A stretch of DNA of 64,000 nucleotides from Prinsepia uniflora (GCA_032719365.1 CM064871.1:59966416-60030415), one strand, 5' to 3'; shown: positions 49,146 through 59,830, numbered from the stretch's first letter. The notes: generated by a model from the sequence alone, not told the origin. A program made the numbers and translations.

Positions 49146-49157
49146 TGGTATCAGAGC
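49146..49157 (+). other. Primer binding site, tRNA-Met type
   Basis: TGGTATCAGAGC, complementary to the 3' end of plant initiator tRNA-Met, three bases after the LTR end at 49142. It marks the start of the family B internal region and minus-strand cDNA priming. A degraded version is in copy 1 near 15171-15185. Confidence 0.8.
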
Positions 49158-49868
49158 CAGGTTATCTTGTTCTGCGGATTTTTGAAAAGTCTATAGTGCG
49201 GGATGGATATCATTCGAATGCGCGGTGAGTGGACTTTTGTTTTATGAATTGTGATGCATGCATAGTTAAATTTTTAAAAGGTTTTATTGTATAAGATTGA
49301 TTGCAATGAAGTGATTAAATGATTGTAAATGTGTTTTGATGATTTTCCGGATTTAGGATTTGATTTTGAATACAGGTTTTATGGTTTTTGGTGGAAACGA
49401 TTTTTTGGGTTCAGGCTCGATTTGAAAATGTTTTGGCTTTGTTTTAAGTCAATTATTTAAGTTTTGCTTGGTTTTATTACTATTTCCATAGTAGCCATCC
49501 TCATGTGATATTGTTCCTGTAACGACCCGTCCCTAATTTTAAGGATTAATTAAGAGTTAATGACAGATTAGCGAGACTAATCGGAGATTAATCGAGGATT
49601 ATCGGACATTCAGGGTGAAATTACGATTTTGCCACTAAACGAGGGCAAAAAGTTGAGTTTTGACCGGGGAGGTCTGATGGTCAAGGGCCGATGACCGTGA
49701 TATAGATCAGGACGTCACGAGTCCGTAGACAGGTGACACGTAGAAATCGGACGTTCAACAGGAAAGTTATGGTTCACAGAAGTTCCGAAGCACTATTTAT
49801 GGTGGCACATTTTACGAGGAAAAAATGGACTTTTGTCCTGAGTGGGCCTAGATCTTTTTGAAAAGGCC

Positions 49869-49902
49869 CAATGGATGAGTGACAAGTGTCACTCATCCAT
49901 TG
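49869..49902. promoter_or_regulatory. 34-bp near-perfect palindrome in LTR
   Basis: Two 16-bp arms, CAATGGATGAGTGACA and its exact reverse complement, with an AG centre. Present at the same LTR position in four other family A LTR copies and the Tekay 3' LTR. Could be a dimeric protein site or an RNA/DNA hairpin. Confidence 0.8.
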
Positions 49903-51040
49903 CCCATTCCCTTACATACATGCACCAACCCCCTTCCTTCTCATCTGTTCCATTCTCCCTAACCCGAAACTCGAACACCATAACCCACACTCACCACCTC
50001 CCCTAGACCTCATCTAATGCTGGTGGCTCGTGAATGAAGAAGAGAAGGTGAGGTGAGGCGATAATGGTGGTGTTGACGGCGAGGACCGACGTGCACGGTG
50101 GACGGGAGACCGCGAAGGTAAGTTTCTACGTTCAAAAATTGAATATGAGTTTTTAGGATTTGTCGATCAATTCTAATGATGGGGATGTGTTTCTGGAGGT
50201 CTTAAGAGTTGGTTGGGATCGAGAGCATGGCTGGAGGTAGCCGGAAACACATGGACAGGGAGGAGGAAGCTTGGCCGTGTATTCTTCAATCCAAAGGTAG
50301 TATCTTTGATCGATTTTCATGGGTTTGATCATATAGAAAGCTAGATAAGGATGAAATAAAGATATTAGAATTAAAATGGAAGGAAACGAACCGAAAATGA
50401 GGGAGAAATGGGCTTGGACCGGAATTACGGAGTGGACTGAACCGGCCGGTCTGCGCGAGGATAGGGATGAAGTGCCCAGGGGCGTGGAGCCCACGCGCAG
50501 CCCCTTTGGGCGGCTCGTGAAAGTGCGTGGGCCATCCTTTGAGGGGGACTTCAACATATGAAATCATCCTTTTGATGTAACGAACATTTTGGGACAGGTT
50601 TCGAGTCGATCAGACATCGTTTCGATATAGTTCGAGATGTCCGAAGGTTTAGGCTCAAGTTTAAAAATAGTTAAAAATCCCAAAAAATTAGGAGATTTTA
50701 TGAGGGGTTATTTAAGTAGTTAGTAACCCTCTAGTATGATTTGGACAGATTCGGGAACACCAGAGATGGTGATTGGCTCGAGGGGTTTATGGCGCGCATT
50801 TCGAGGCGCAGCTTTGGACGGTCTGTGAGTGGACCTTGTTTTCTAAATTGATGCATGCGTAAATGTTTTATATGAGTTTATGAACATGTTTTGTGATGCC
50901 ATGGGTGCATTTGTTTGTGGTGTATTAGTATTTACGTATTTGCACGTATTTCGAGGTTTTCAATTTTATACGGTGCTTATACGTGCTAGCATTTCTATGA
51001 TGGTCTTATGGAAAGGTTTTGGATTTGAAAACATGGAATC

Positions 51041-51398
51041 GGGCATGAGACCCATTTGGTTAGAAACCATTGGACTTAGGCTGGAGTCCATTTGATATAA
51101 TAAGAAATTAGGCTGGAGGCCTAATTGAGTATACGATCTGGCTAGGGGCCCCGTTGGTTTATGAATTCGGGCTTGAGGCCCGTTGATTTATGGTATCGAG
51201 CTTAAGGCCTAGTTGGTTGTGAAATGGGGTTTGAGGCCCCGTTGGATCGTGAAATCGGGCTTAAGTCTCAGTTGTGGTTTATGAAATGAGAATTCGGGTT
51301 TAAGACCCTATTGAGATGGATTTGGGCTTGAGTCTCAGTGAGATTTGAATTTGAATCGAATTTGAGGAATCATGTTGAGACGCTCGGGTATGAGACCC
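51041..51398 (+). repeat. Palindrome array of plus-strand solo LTR
   Basis: Units such as GGGCATGAGACCC, GGCTGGAGGCC, GGGCTTGAGGCCC, GGGGTTTGAGGCCCC and GGGTTTAAGACCC, spaced about 30-40 bp and followed by TTGG/TTGA words, matching the arrays at 22528-22907 and 45764-46230. Confidence 0.72.
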
Positions 51399-52132
51399 AG
51401 TTGAATTGTGATTTGAAAGAACGTATTTGAAAATGTATATACCCTCCCGTATGAATGGTCTCCTCCAGACGTCGTAGATCCTAGAGAGTCACGATCCACT
51501 ACCTGGAATGATTGACTCCAAGAGGGAGAACATTCCAGGAGTGAGAGATATGATGTCGTCTCGGACTGGGTCCGCAGACAGTCTTCAGACGTCGTAGATC
51601 CTGGATTTTGGATAGATCCTCCTAGACGTCGTAAATCCTGGGGGTAGACTCGGAGTGAGACCCCGAGTAGTATGCATACTTAGATATATCGTGACGTGTT
51701 CTTGATTGGGCATATGAGATGTCGAGGATGGGTTATATATATATGTCTATGTCTGATGTTTTACGGAGAATGGTTTTGGGCTGAGACCCACGTGTATTAC
51801 TTTGGGCTGAGTCCCTATGAATTGGTTTTGGGCTGAGTTCCAATGTACTTGAATTATGGTTTTGGGCCAATGCCCTAATGGTTTAATGATTTAAGAAATG
51901 GGTTGATAATTGGTTTTCGAATGCATGCATACTTTTCAGTGAAGGGCATAAATGTCTTTTGTAAAATGTTTTTATAAACTGTTGTTTTGTCCACTCACAG
52001 TTTTCATGGTTTTTAATGCCCTTCAGGTTGATAGCGGATGCGGGCCGTAGCAGAGACCGAGACATCACACTCCTCCTCCAATCCTAGCGCACTCTAGTAG
52101 TCCCGGTTGGGCTAAAGACTGAATTATCCCCG

Positions 52133-52153
52133 ATCTGACACGTCGTGTCAGAC
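52133..52153 (+). promoter_or_regulatory. Conserved U5 stem-loop before LTR end
   Basis: TCTGACAC and GTGTCAGA can pair around a short loop. The structure ends 53 nt before the LTR end; the other family A LTRs have it at 51-53 nt (17748-17768, 23926-23946, 25994-26014, 29504-29524, 35193-35213). Confidence 0.7.
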
Positions 52154-52791
52154 TGGAGCAGGCACGTCCCACGTTAATCCCGGAGGATTTGGGACGGGTC
52201 TTGACAGTTCCCCCCAGATGTCAGTTTGGAGACTTGTTCCTGGGAAGGTCACGATATAACATTGCATGGACGTTACTTTAGAAACTCGTTCCCAAGGATG
52301 TCATGATTTAATATCGCTCGGACATCGATGGTTTCTTGGGAGTACCACCATGATGTTGTCTGTTCTCGAGGATGCTAGCGCAGATGTGAGCAGTTCCTGA
52401 ATTATTACACAGATGTTAACTCTATTCCTAGGGATATGACTCAAATGATGCAGAGTTGTTTTACTCCCGCAGTTCTTGAGGAAGTTTACCCGCATAGCAC
52501 ATATTGTTCCCGTGACTAATACCCATGAATCGAGGATTGACTGTATATATTTTTATGTTTGTGTCCAGATTTTACTGGTGATTTGAGAAATAAGGATTTC
52601 ATGGAAATATGGGCCATGGAAATGTTACACACATTGATGATTTTATGTGTACCATTGCTTATGATTTACTTTTAACTGAAATCCAATTTTTATGAATTGG
52701 TTTTATATGCATGCATGGTTTCCGTTGTTATAAGAGTATGTTTTCAGAACTATTTCTTCTTACATATCTTTGGTCCACTAACCATGTTATG

Positions 52792-52840
52792 AATATATAT
52801 ATATATATATACCTCTTTCTTTCTCTTTCTCTCTCTCTCT
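52792..52840. repeat. AT/CT compound microsatellite
   Basis: About ten AT units followed by CTTT and CT units in the family B internal region. Confidence 0.85.
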
Positions 52841-53400
52841 CATTCAAACTATTCTTGAATCGGGAATAGAGTAATGTGCTAGATGCACGAGATTAAAAAT
52901 CTGGTTAATTGACCACCTCCCACATATGATATGACCCTGATCTGAGTTTTAAGACTCGTGCCCATGGGAAGCCTGATATGATCAAATGTAAAGACTTGTG
53001 CCTGAAGGAGGCCTAATATGACACGAAGGTGAGTTTAAAGACTCATGCCTGAGGAGGCCATGAGGTTCTCCCAGAGAGCGGATTACTCGGGGTTATTGTT
53101 CCCGAGCAACAGGTTACTCAGATGTTATAGGTACGCTGCGGGATCTTAGGGCTACTTAGAGGTTGCAATTATGTTATAGGATCACGAGGCAGATCGAATG
53201 GCAGAAATATTACTTTGCAGGATCCTGTCGCTACATAGAGGTGAGTTTAGAGACTCATTCCTGGGAAGGTCTGATATGATATCTTGAAATTGTGTTTCAA
53301 GGTGTGTGCCCAGAAAGGCCTGGTATAACCCCGGAGATGTGATGAATGATATTCCCAAGCATGAGGATGTGTTGGAAATGGGCATCAACTTACATACGTA

Positions 53401-53582
53401 AATTTTGAGGACGAAATTTCTGTAAAGGGGGGAAGATTGCAATAACCCATCTCGGAAGTAGCAATTTTGTAAAGTAAATTGGAAAATGATGTATTTACCC
53501 TTGTACTTAGTAATGATCTGAAAGTTAATTTAAATTTGGGAAACTTCTTGGAAGTTTCGATTAGTCCATTGCGTGAGTCTTG
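53401..53582 (+). mobile_element. Family B purine tract and truncated 3' LTR (copy 2)
   Basis: AATTTTGAGGACGAAATTT and GTAAAGGGGGGAAGAT are the conserved block before 3' LTRs here. The LTR begins TGCAATAACCC at 53438 and matches the 5' LTR (TTTACCCTTG, TTCGATTAGTCCATTGCG) until the Athila-like LTR begins at 53583. Confidence 0.72.
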
Positions 53583-55253
53583 TGATAGGTTGTTAATTAA
53601 GCATTATTTTATATTATTTTATACCCTTTATACTTGACTTTTAATATTAAAATAATAAACAATTAGAGAAAATAATATATTTTGTGGGATTTTTGTAGAA
53701 ATAAATAAAGTTTGGAATTTGGAGCGTTTTAGCGAAAGAATCGTCCCGATCATAATTATAACGAAAAAATTATGGACGAAATTCGTTGGATATCACAAAT
53801 TCATATTTAAAATCCAGCCCAAGTTTGCAACCCAATCAATCAGCCCACAAACCTAATCCCACGACCCAATTCCTTCCTCAGTCCAGCCAAACCGTTCAAC
53901 AGGCGTTGACTGAAGTCCAAAAGCTCTGTTTGGCGCGTGTGCGCTGAAGGGTCCATACTCTTATCAGCGCCTAGCGCGCTGCAACCCACCTTCCTGATAG
54001 CCCACATCCACCGAAGCCCACCTACTCCTTCTGCCAGTCTCTATCGAAATCAGGCCATCATTTTCTGCAACCTGCCACCAACTCCCCAACTGCCTTGTCA
54101 ACTGCCCCTGGCCGAATTAAAGCTCTGCTCCTAGCTACCTTAACTGCTCCCTTTGCAGCAGTTTTCCAGCTTGATTTTTCTGATTTTCCAGCCATCTTTT
54201 CACCCCAAACCATCCCCAATTTCATCATTAATCATCATTAATCATCATTTCATTTTTATATTTTATCTTTGTATTTTTATTTGAATATTTTTGGCACTCT
54301 CTCTATAAATAGGGAGGCCATTTGAATGGTCCCCAATTTTAGTCGTTTTCCCCCCTTTATTAGTTCATGTTTCTCTCTTCTTTTAGTTCTTCTTCTTTCC
54401 ATTTTATTCTTTATTTTTGGGACCATTTGTAACTTCTTTTAATTTTATTCTTATGTTTTCTTTTAATCTTTATTCTTAGATTTTTCTTTTAACTTCTTTG
54501 ACTTCTCTTTTAGATACAATTTTATGCCTTCTAATTGTTTGAGAATATGAATACAATCTCCATGTGTTTTACTTTCTAAATTTCTTTTATTTCATAAGTT
54601 TTAGTGCTTCATACTTCAATTTGATGCTATGTGTCGGCCGCTGTCGGTGCACTTAGCATTTGATTGAAGAGATTTTAATATCGGCCACTGTCGGTGCATT
54701 TAATCACAAACTTAAGGTGAATCATGTTGTAAGTGTTTGATGCATACTAATGTTTAACGCACATTAATGGTTGATGCATTTATAATAATGAAAAACGTAT
54801 ACATGTACTTGAGATGATGAAGGTAGAATTTCGTGATTTGTTCAATATGAGCAAAATGGAAAGTGTTGGTAAAAATTGTGTTTGAAAAAAATCTATTTTA
54901 GGAGTAGTTTAATTATTATAATTGTTAATTTTAATTTAATTACTAGTTAAAATGTAGTTTAGATTACAAATCTTTTCAAACCTCCCTCCTTTAATTCTTT
55001 AATTCATTTATTCTTTAATTCTTTAATTCTGTATTCTTTAATTCTTTAATTCATTTATTCTTTAATTAATTTATTAATTTATTAATTATTATTTTATTCA
55101 TTATTCTTTCTCGCTAACACATTATTAATGTACCCTAATTTCCCCGGTTAAGAACGATCCCTATTTATTAATACTACAACTGCACAAAAAGAGTTTAAAT
55201 TACATAATACTTGAATTACGTGTTTAATTTAATGCGTAGTTTGAGCGTTACTA
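53583..55253 (+). mobile_element. Athila-like 5' LTR
   Basis: 1,671-bp LTR from TGATAGGTTG to GCGTTACTA (the expected end is TTATCA, so the last bases are mutated). Plus-strand homolog of 12483-14190, including TATAAATAGGG near 54304, the repeated CGGCC(A/G)CTGTCGGTGCA element near 54630-54700, and the TTTAATTC simple repeat at about 54990-55080. The five bases before it are TCTTG; no matching right-hand copy is visible because the element is truncated. Confidence 0.82.
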
Positions 55254-55639
55254 ATTTTTGGCGCCGTTGCCCAGGAAATGGAAAATCATTTTTAATTTGT
55301 TAGTGTATGTATATAAATTGTGCATATTATACTTGTTTATAAATTTTACTTTTGTTAATATTATATTTTGTTCATAATTTTCTTACTATACTTGTTTATA
55401 ATCTTTATACTTGTTTATTTTATATTTGTTCTTATTATATTTTGTTTAATGTTTATCTTTATACATGTTCATATTATACTTGTATATTATTTTAATTTTT
55501 TTATATACTTGTTCGTAATTTTTATTTTTATACTTGTTCGTATTTGTACATATTTGTTCATATTTAGTTGTTTATACTTGTTCATAAATTGTAAATTGTT
55601 CATTGTTGAATCAAAAATTGAACCCGCCGCGAAAAGTCC
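55254..55639 (+). mobile_element. Athila-like primer site and short internal fragment
   Basis: TTGGCGCCGTTGCCC at 55258-55272 follows the LTR and fits the tRNA-Asp type primer site of Athila-lineage elements. Then about 280 bp of degenerate repeats built on TATACTTGTTCATAATTTT (55325-55605), which generate a spurious 122-codon frame. The element breaks off near 55640 with no gag. Confidence 0.68.
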
Positions 55640-56259
55640 TCACAATTCCTGCAAACAACAAACAATTAGCTATCGTTGCCTCGATCGATTTATCCGGGGG
55701 CTTGTTCGACCAAGAACACTCCGATGCCTAAATTAGCTTTGAGAGAGGAAAATGATATACTTCGAAGCGAAGAATCGACGTACCTTGGAAATGAAATGTG
55801 CTCCGCTATTTATAGGAAAATCTTAGGAGCCTTGGAGCGTTCTGATTGGTCGGTTAAATTTTTAAGTAATAAATAATATATTATTATTAAATATATTATT
55901 TAATAATTATAATGATGGCCCATCATGATAGTAATGACAATTATTATATTTTAATATTAATATTAATTGTCCGTTACTACGAATAATGACAATTAGCTCT
56001 CGGAGAGAGTATTAATATTACATAGATTTTACCCGATCAAATAACGTATTTAGCTGGTAAACAGATATTTAATGTGCGGGTGTTTTCAAATGATCAGCAT
56101 TATTGTCAGGGGCAATTTGGTCATTTTGGGAATTACGTGTCACGTGGCAGCTCCATAATTTTCGGATGATTTTGGGTTCCACAAATGCCCCCACATTGCT
56201 TCGGAATTCAGGGAATCCGAAGGGATGTACATTGTTTGGAATATTATATTACCGAGTTT
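55640..56259. other. Unassigned repeat-like DNA
   Basis: GC-moderate start, then an AT-rich block near 55860-55970. CTATTTATA at 55806-55814 is a TATA box if read on the minus strand, and the surroundings resemble LTR promoter and leader DNA, so this may be an LTR in minus orientation. I could not find clear ends. No gene. Confidence 0.35.
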
Positions 56260-57813
56260 GCCGGTTATTGTTGGGTTCAAAAATTAAGCCAGTTGTTTAT
56301 TTGACGATTTTTCCCTGGGTTATAACGGCCAAAGGTTGACTTTTCGATTAGAACACTTTTCGGACATTCCGAAGAGACTGTTGAGTAGATCCCGAGGCGC
56401 TGAATCCGCAAACAAGCGACATGCGTCAATCGGAGGTCGGATGTGAAAGTTGTGGGTCTGCAATGGCGAGGGGCATTTTGAAATTTTGAAAGGTAAGGGC
56501 AAAATGTTGACTTTTGACTCAGACGGTCAAACAGACTTTGGCCAATGACTGGGACGTAGTTCGAGACGTCATGAGTCCGTAGACAGGTGGCTCGTAAAAA
56601 ACGGAGCTCGAATGTGAAAGTTATGGATCTACGTAGTCCAGGGGCAAAACGGTAATTTACCGAGCGAAGGGCAAAACGGTCTTTTAACAAACGAATGGTG
56701 GATGCTGACTCATGCTACCAACCAAATGTCACTTTGCCTCTCACCTTTACACCTGATTTTATGGATGAAAACATGGATTAGGGACATTAATCCCTTAATT
56801 AGGGAAAAAAATTGCTTTTGTCCATTCTTGATAGGGTTAAATAATGGATCGATTCAGTTGTGAGAATGAGAGATTGAAAGGATTGAATTAGAGAAAAGAA
56901 CTCGAGGGACAGAGAGGCTACTAGAAAAATTCAGATTTCGAAAATTTGGAAAAAATGGTGTGATTTCGAATTCGAAATTGTGGGCTTTGAGAATCAAAAT
57001 TAAGGCTTGAATAAGCTTCCTGAGATCAATTCGAACCAATCCACAACAAAAACGAAGGGAATTGGTGCTGTATTGAGCAAGAACAGAAGCCCTAATTTTT
57101 GCTCAAACTCGAGCTTGAGTTCGAATAGCTGGAGGTAAGGTTCTATGAAATAGATTATGTAAAAATGTTCATTTCACTCTCACGATGCTCTCTGTATAAA
57201 TTAATTTGGAAAACAGGGACGAATTGAGTGAGCCTGATAACGAAACCCGTTTGAAAGTTCATTGTGGGTTTGTTGGATTTTGGTCGTGATTTAAGTAATT
57301 AAGTTAACAGAACTTAAATTGTAATAGATTAGAAGGGATCAGGCGAAAGAATGGAAGGAATTGTCGTCGAATTGAGGGAGAACTAGTCGGGTCTTGTCGC
57401 GGGTTTTCAACCCGTTTATCAGACATTCGGGTAGAGAAGATGTACTGTAGCAGTACTGTGCTAAGCACGTGGCTTTCACTCGCAGCCGCTTGCGGCGGTG
57501 CGTGAGGGCGCGTGGGGGAGTTTCCGGGAAAGTGGTCAACTTGAGTTTTGATGTTTTCGATAATACGAACCTATCCGCATTGGTTTCGGGTCAATAGGAT
57601 ATGGATTCAGAGTAGTTTCAAGCACCAGAAGCGTATAGTTTATGTTTAAAATCAATATTTTATTCCCGTAAAATTGTGGGAAATTGATATGATATTCATA
57701 GAGTCATTATTGACCTTTCATGATGATTTTGGATAGGATTCGAGATTCCTGGAAAGTGTCAGAAATTACGGAAATGCGTGCAGCTTGGAAAGCGAGCGGT
57801 TTGGACGGTGTGT
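56260..57813 (+). mobile_element. Family A-like LTR, partial and rearranged
   Basis: Contains family A landmarks in order but twice over at the start: GTTGACTTTTCG, AATCCGCAAACAAGCGACATG and then GTTGACTTTTGACTCAGACG, GAGTCCGTAGACAGGTGGC and GGGGCAAAACGG; a later GGAGGTAAGG; and GGTTTGGACGGTGTGTGAG at the right edge, which in other LTRs leads into the GTGAGTGGAC segment. Neither TGTAAC start nor GACA end is present. Open frames here are not genes. Confidence 0.5.
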
Positions 57814-58153
57814 GTGAGCATTGGTAGGCTGGCTCACATTTAATGTGACTCTTGCTAGTGCCACAAATATGCTTGTTACGCGTCAAGGGTCTGTCGAAGG
57901 TGTTTAGAAACTTTGTTGGAGTAGGTGTGCAACCGGCGCCACGTGGCGGGCGGAGATTGGCTGAACAGTCGACGGGGATTTAGAGGTGACTGAGTGCACC
58001 TCACGGGCTATGTCGAAGCAAGACTGCGAATGTGACTGGTGAGCATTGGTAGGCTGGCTCACATTCAATGACTCAATGTGACTCTTGCTAGTGCCATAAA
58101 TATGCTTGCTACGCGTCAAGAGTCCATCGAAGGTGTTTAGGTGCTTTGTTGAG
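57814..58153 (+). repeat. Direct repeat with stem-loops, upstream of gag-like gene
   Basis: Copy 1 57814-57919 and copy 2 58039-58153 share GAGCATTGGTAGGCTGGC, AATGTGACTCTTGCTAGTGC and TCGAAGGTGTTTAG. Each starts with inverted arms GTGAGC and GCTCAC able to form a stem. Copy 2 has an about 9-bp insert near the centre. The second copy ends 46 bp before the ATG at 58200. Confidence 0.8.
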
Positions 58154-58199
58154 TTTGATTCAAGCGACACTCACTCTATTAGTTTAAGGTGGTCTTTTC

Positions 58200-59705
58200 A
58201 TGATGTGTCATGGTGCACTTCTCGAGAGACCTAGCAAACTCGCTTTGTGGGAGCGTGGCGGTTCTCGTAGCCTAAGTCCATTCCGAGGGAAAGATATGGA
58301 GTTTGAGAAGCCTGAAGACTTCATGGAGTGGAAAGCTCGCAATCAAATTGCCTTTCCGGACGACGTTTTTGTGCAGCTTGGTGACAGATGTTCTTCCATG
58401 AAGGCCCTTAAGCATGGAAGAGGAAAAAACCCTGTTGGTGGTCGATGGACCAAATTCCACCCTTTGATCATTGGGTGGGGTTTCAAGTTTCTGTTTTCGA
58501 AGTTCTTCTCCAAGATTATTGGACGGATGGGATGCAGCCCTGCTCAACTGGACGTCGATGCCTATCGACACATTACGTGCTTCGAGAAGCTGAACAAATT
58601 CTTTGGCCTAGGACTCACTGAAGATGAATTCTGGCATTGCTTTTCCGTGTCGCACAACGGAATTACCGGCGGTCGGCTCTCTCGTGTCATACCCAAAGTG
58701 GAGCTATTTTTTAGGACGGAGTTTGATGACAACACGTACAGATTCAACTGCATCGAAGTTGGTGGCGCATGGGACAAATACGCCTCCCCGGACTTGAGGA
58801 TTGCTTCACACTTCCGCATGTTTGATCAGTTATACAGCGGGTTTGGAGGTCATCTTGATCTCAAAAAGATTGACATGGCCCTAAACATTCCTCCAGAGTT
58901 TCGACACATGAGCTGGCTACTCTCTTCACTTAGAGACATGAATTGCGGGAGGCCTTCAGACATCCTAATCAAGGAGTGGTTGAGCGCTCCACTGTGCTTG
59001 AAAAAACCTATTACCCAGAAGAAAAACAAAAAGCAAGGACCCATTGGCTCTTTGGAGAAAAAGCATGATGATCAACTTCCTTCCAAGCCTGACCGTTCTA
59101 GTCATGCGGAGTCATCTAGCAAGCGCAAAACCTCAGACGGTCCCTGTGAGGATGCAGCCAAACAACTTAAGAAGCTGAAGGTAATTCCTACTTCCCTTGA
59201 AATGATTGAAGCTTGGAGAGATGAAGGCCTAGATCGAATAGTGGGGAAGACACGCTCGTCATCCAAGACTCCTGTTGTGATAGGTGCCCCCATCCTAGCA
59301 GAGGGAAGTCAAAAAACTGTTCCGCAAGGAGCTTACGACAAGGTAGTTCGAGACCTTAGGATTGCGAAAGCTGGGGCCCACAAGTTGGTTGACATGCTTC
59401 GTGGAAATGCTAGTTTGGGAGATGAAAACGAGCGAATGCAAACGCCTTCGAGAAGCCCTGGACCACTCCAGACGGAACAACAAAGCCTTGGTCGGAAGAA
59501 TCCATACATTAGAAGTTAATGTGGGAGAGCTGGAGACGAGCCGTGCAGAGAGGATACTGATAGAAAAGGAGCGAGATATTGCTCGAGATGAGGTCACCTT
59601 GCTGCGCAAGAAATTGCAGGACTCAGATGAAACAATCAGACTTTTGGAGGTGGAGTTCCAGAATCTGAAGACTGGAAGGCTCCCGGGACATGACCATTTA
59701 CTACC
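58200..59705 (+). pseudogene. Gag-like plant retrotransposon protein, frameshifted and interrupted
   Basis: The ORF from ATG 58200 to 59519 (439 codons) resembles the retroelement-associated proteins of plants with a domain annotated as putative gypsy-type transposon: KFLFSKFFSKIIGRMGCSP, AQLDVDAYRHITCF, EKLNKFFGLGLTEDEFW and GGAWDKYASPDLRIASHF are the recognisable pieces (residues about 95-205). A Lys-rich linker follows. Near 59430-59445 one extra base shifts the frame; the other frame then reads a coiled coil (CKRLREALDHSRRNNKALVG, LETSRAERILIEKERDIARD) until 59700, where the Tekay element inserted. The original protein was therefore longer, with a C-terminal coiled coil. Family assignment is tentative; a host gene is unlikely. 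Confidence 0.6.
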
Positions 59706-59828
59706 TGTAACGACCCGAACTTTCGTAATTATTATTTTATTGTAAAATGACCGTTTTACCCCTGAGGGGGGAGGGGAGGGGAAAGTAGACTTTTACCTCG
59801 GGAAGTAATTAGGACTTTGACCCGTGAC
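59706..59828 (+). mobile_element. 5' LTR remnant
   Basis: Identical start TGTAACGACCCGAACTTTCG to the LTR at 63106, same order through GGACTTTGACCCGTGAC, then a deletion junction with pol at 59828/59829. Confidence 0.85.
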
Positions 59829-59830
59829 AG

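Larger units (their letters stand above)
49518..52206 (+). mobile_element. Family A solo LTR with GTTCC target duplication
   Basis: 2,689 bp from TGTAACGACCCGTCCC to GGTCTTGACA, flanked by identical GTTCC at 49513-49517 and 52207-52211. A complete reference copy of the LTR: palindrome 49869-49902, C-rich leader, GTGAGT at 50825, palindrome array 51041-51398, acceptor-like CCCTTCAG ending 52026, stem-loop 52133-52153. The frames in it (for example 50153-50567 minus) are not genes. Confidence 0.92.
43903..53582 (+). mobile_element. Family B LTR element (copy 2), non-autonomous, with two nested solo LTRs
   Basis: 5' LTR 43903-49142 (with a 3.58-kb insert), primer site at 49146, internal region to 53437 (with a 2.69-kb insert), then the start of the 3' LTR at 53438, cut at 53583 by an Athila-like LTR. 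Without inserts the LTR is about 1.65 kb and the internal region about 1.6 kb. The internal region holds no gag or pol. It shares with family A the tRNA-Met type primer site and the GAGGACGAAATT motif, so it probably moved using proteins of Tekay-type elements. Confidence 0.75.

Noticed and set aside
49146..49157. TGGTATCAGAGC as part of a tRNA gene
   Set aside because: Only the complement of a tRNA 3' end next to an LTR end; no cloverleaf around it.
55368..55736. 122-codon Phe/Ile-rich frame as a membrane protein
   Set aside because: Translation of a TATACTTGTTC-type simple repeat in the Athila-like internal fragment.
58200..59519. The 439-codon frame as an intact host gene
   Set aside because: Sequence resembles retroelement-associated plant proteins, a frameshift separates it from its coiled-coil tail, and a transposon interrupts it.
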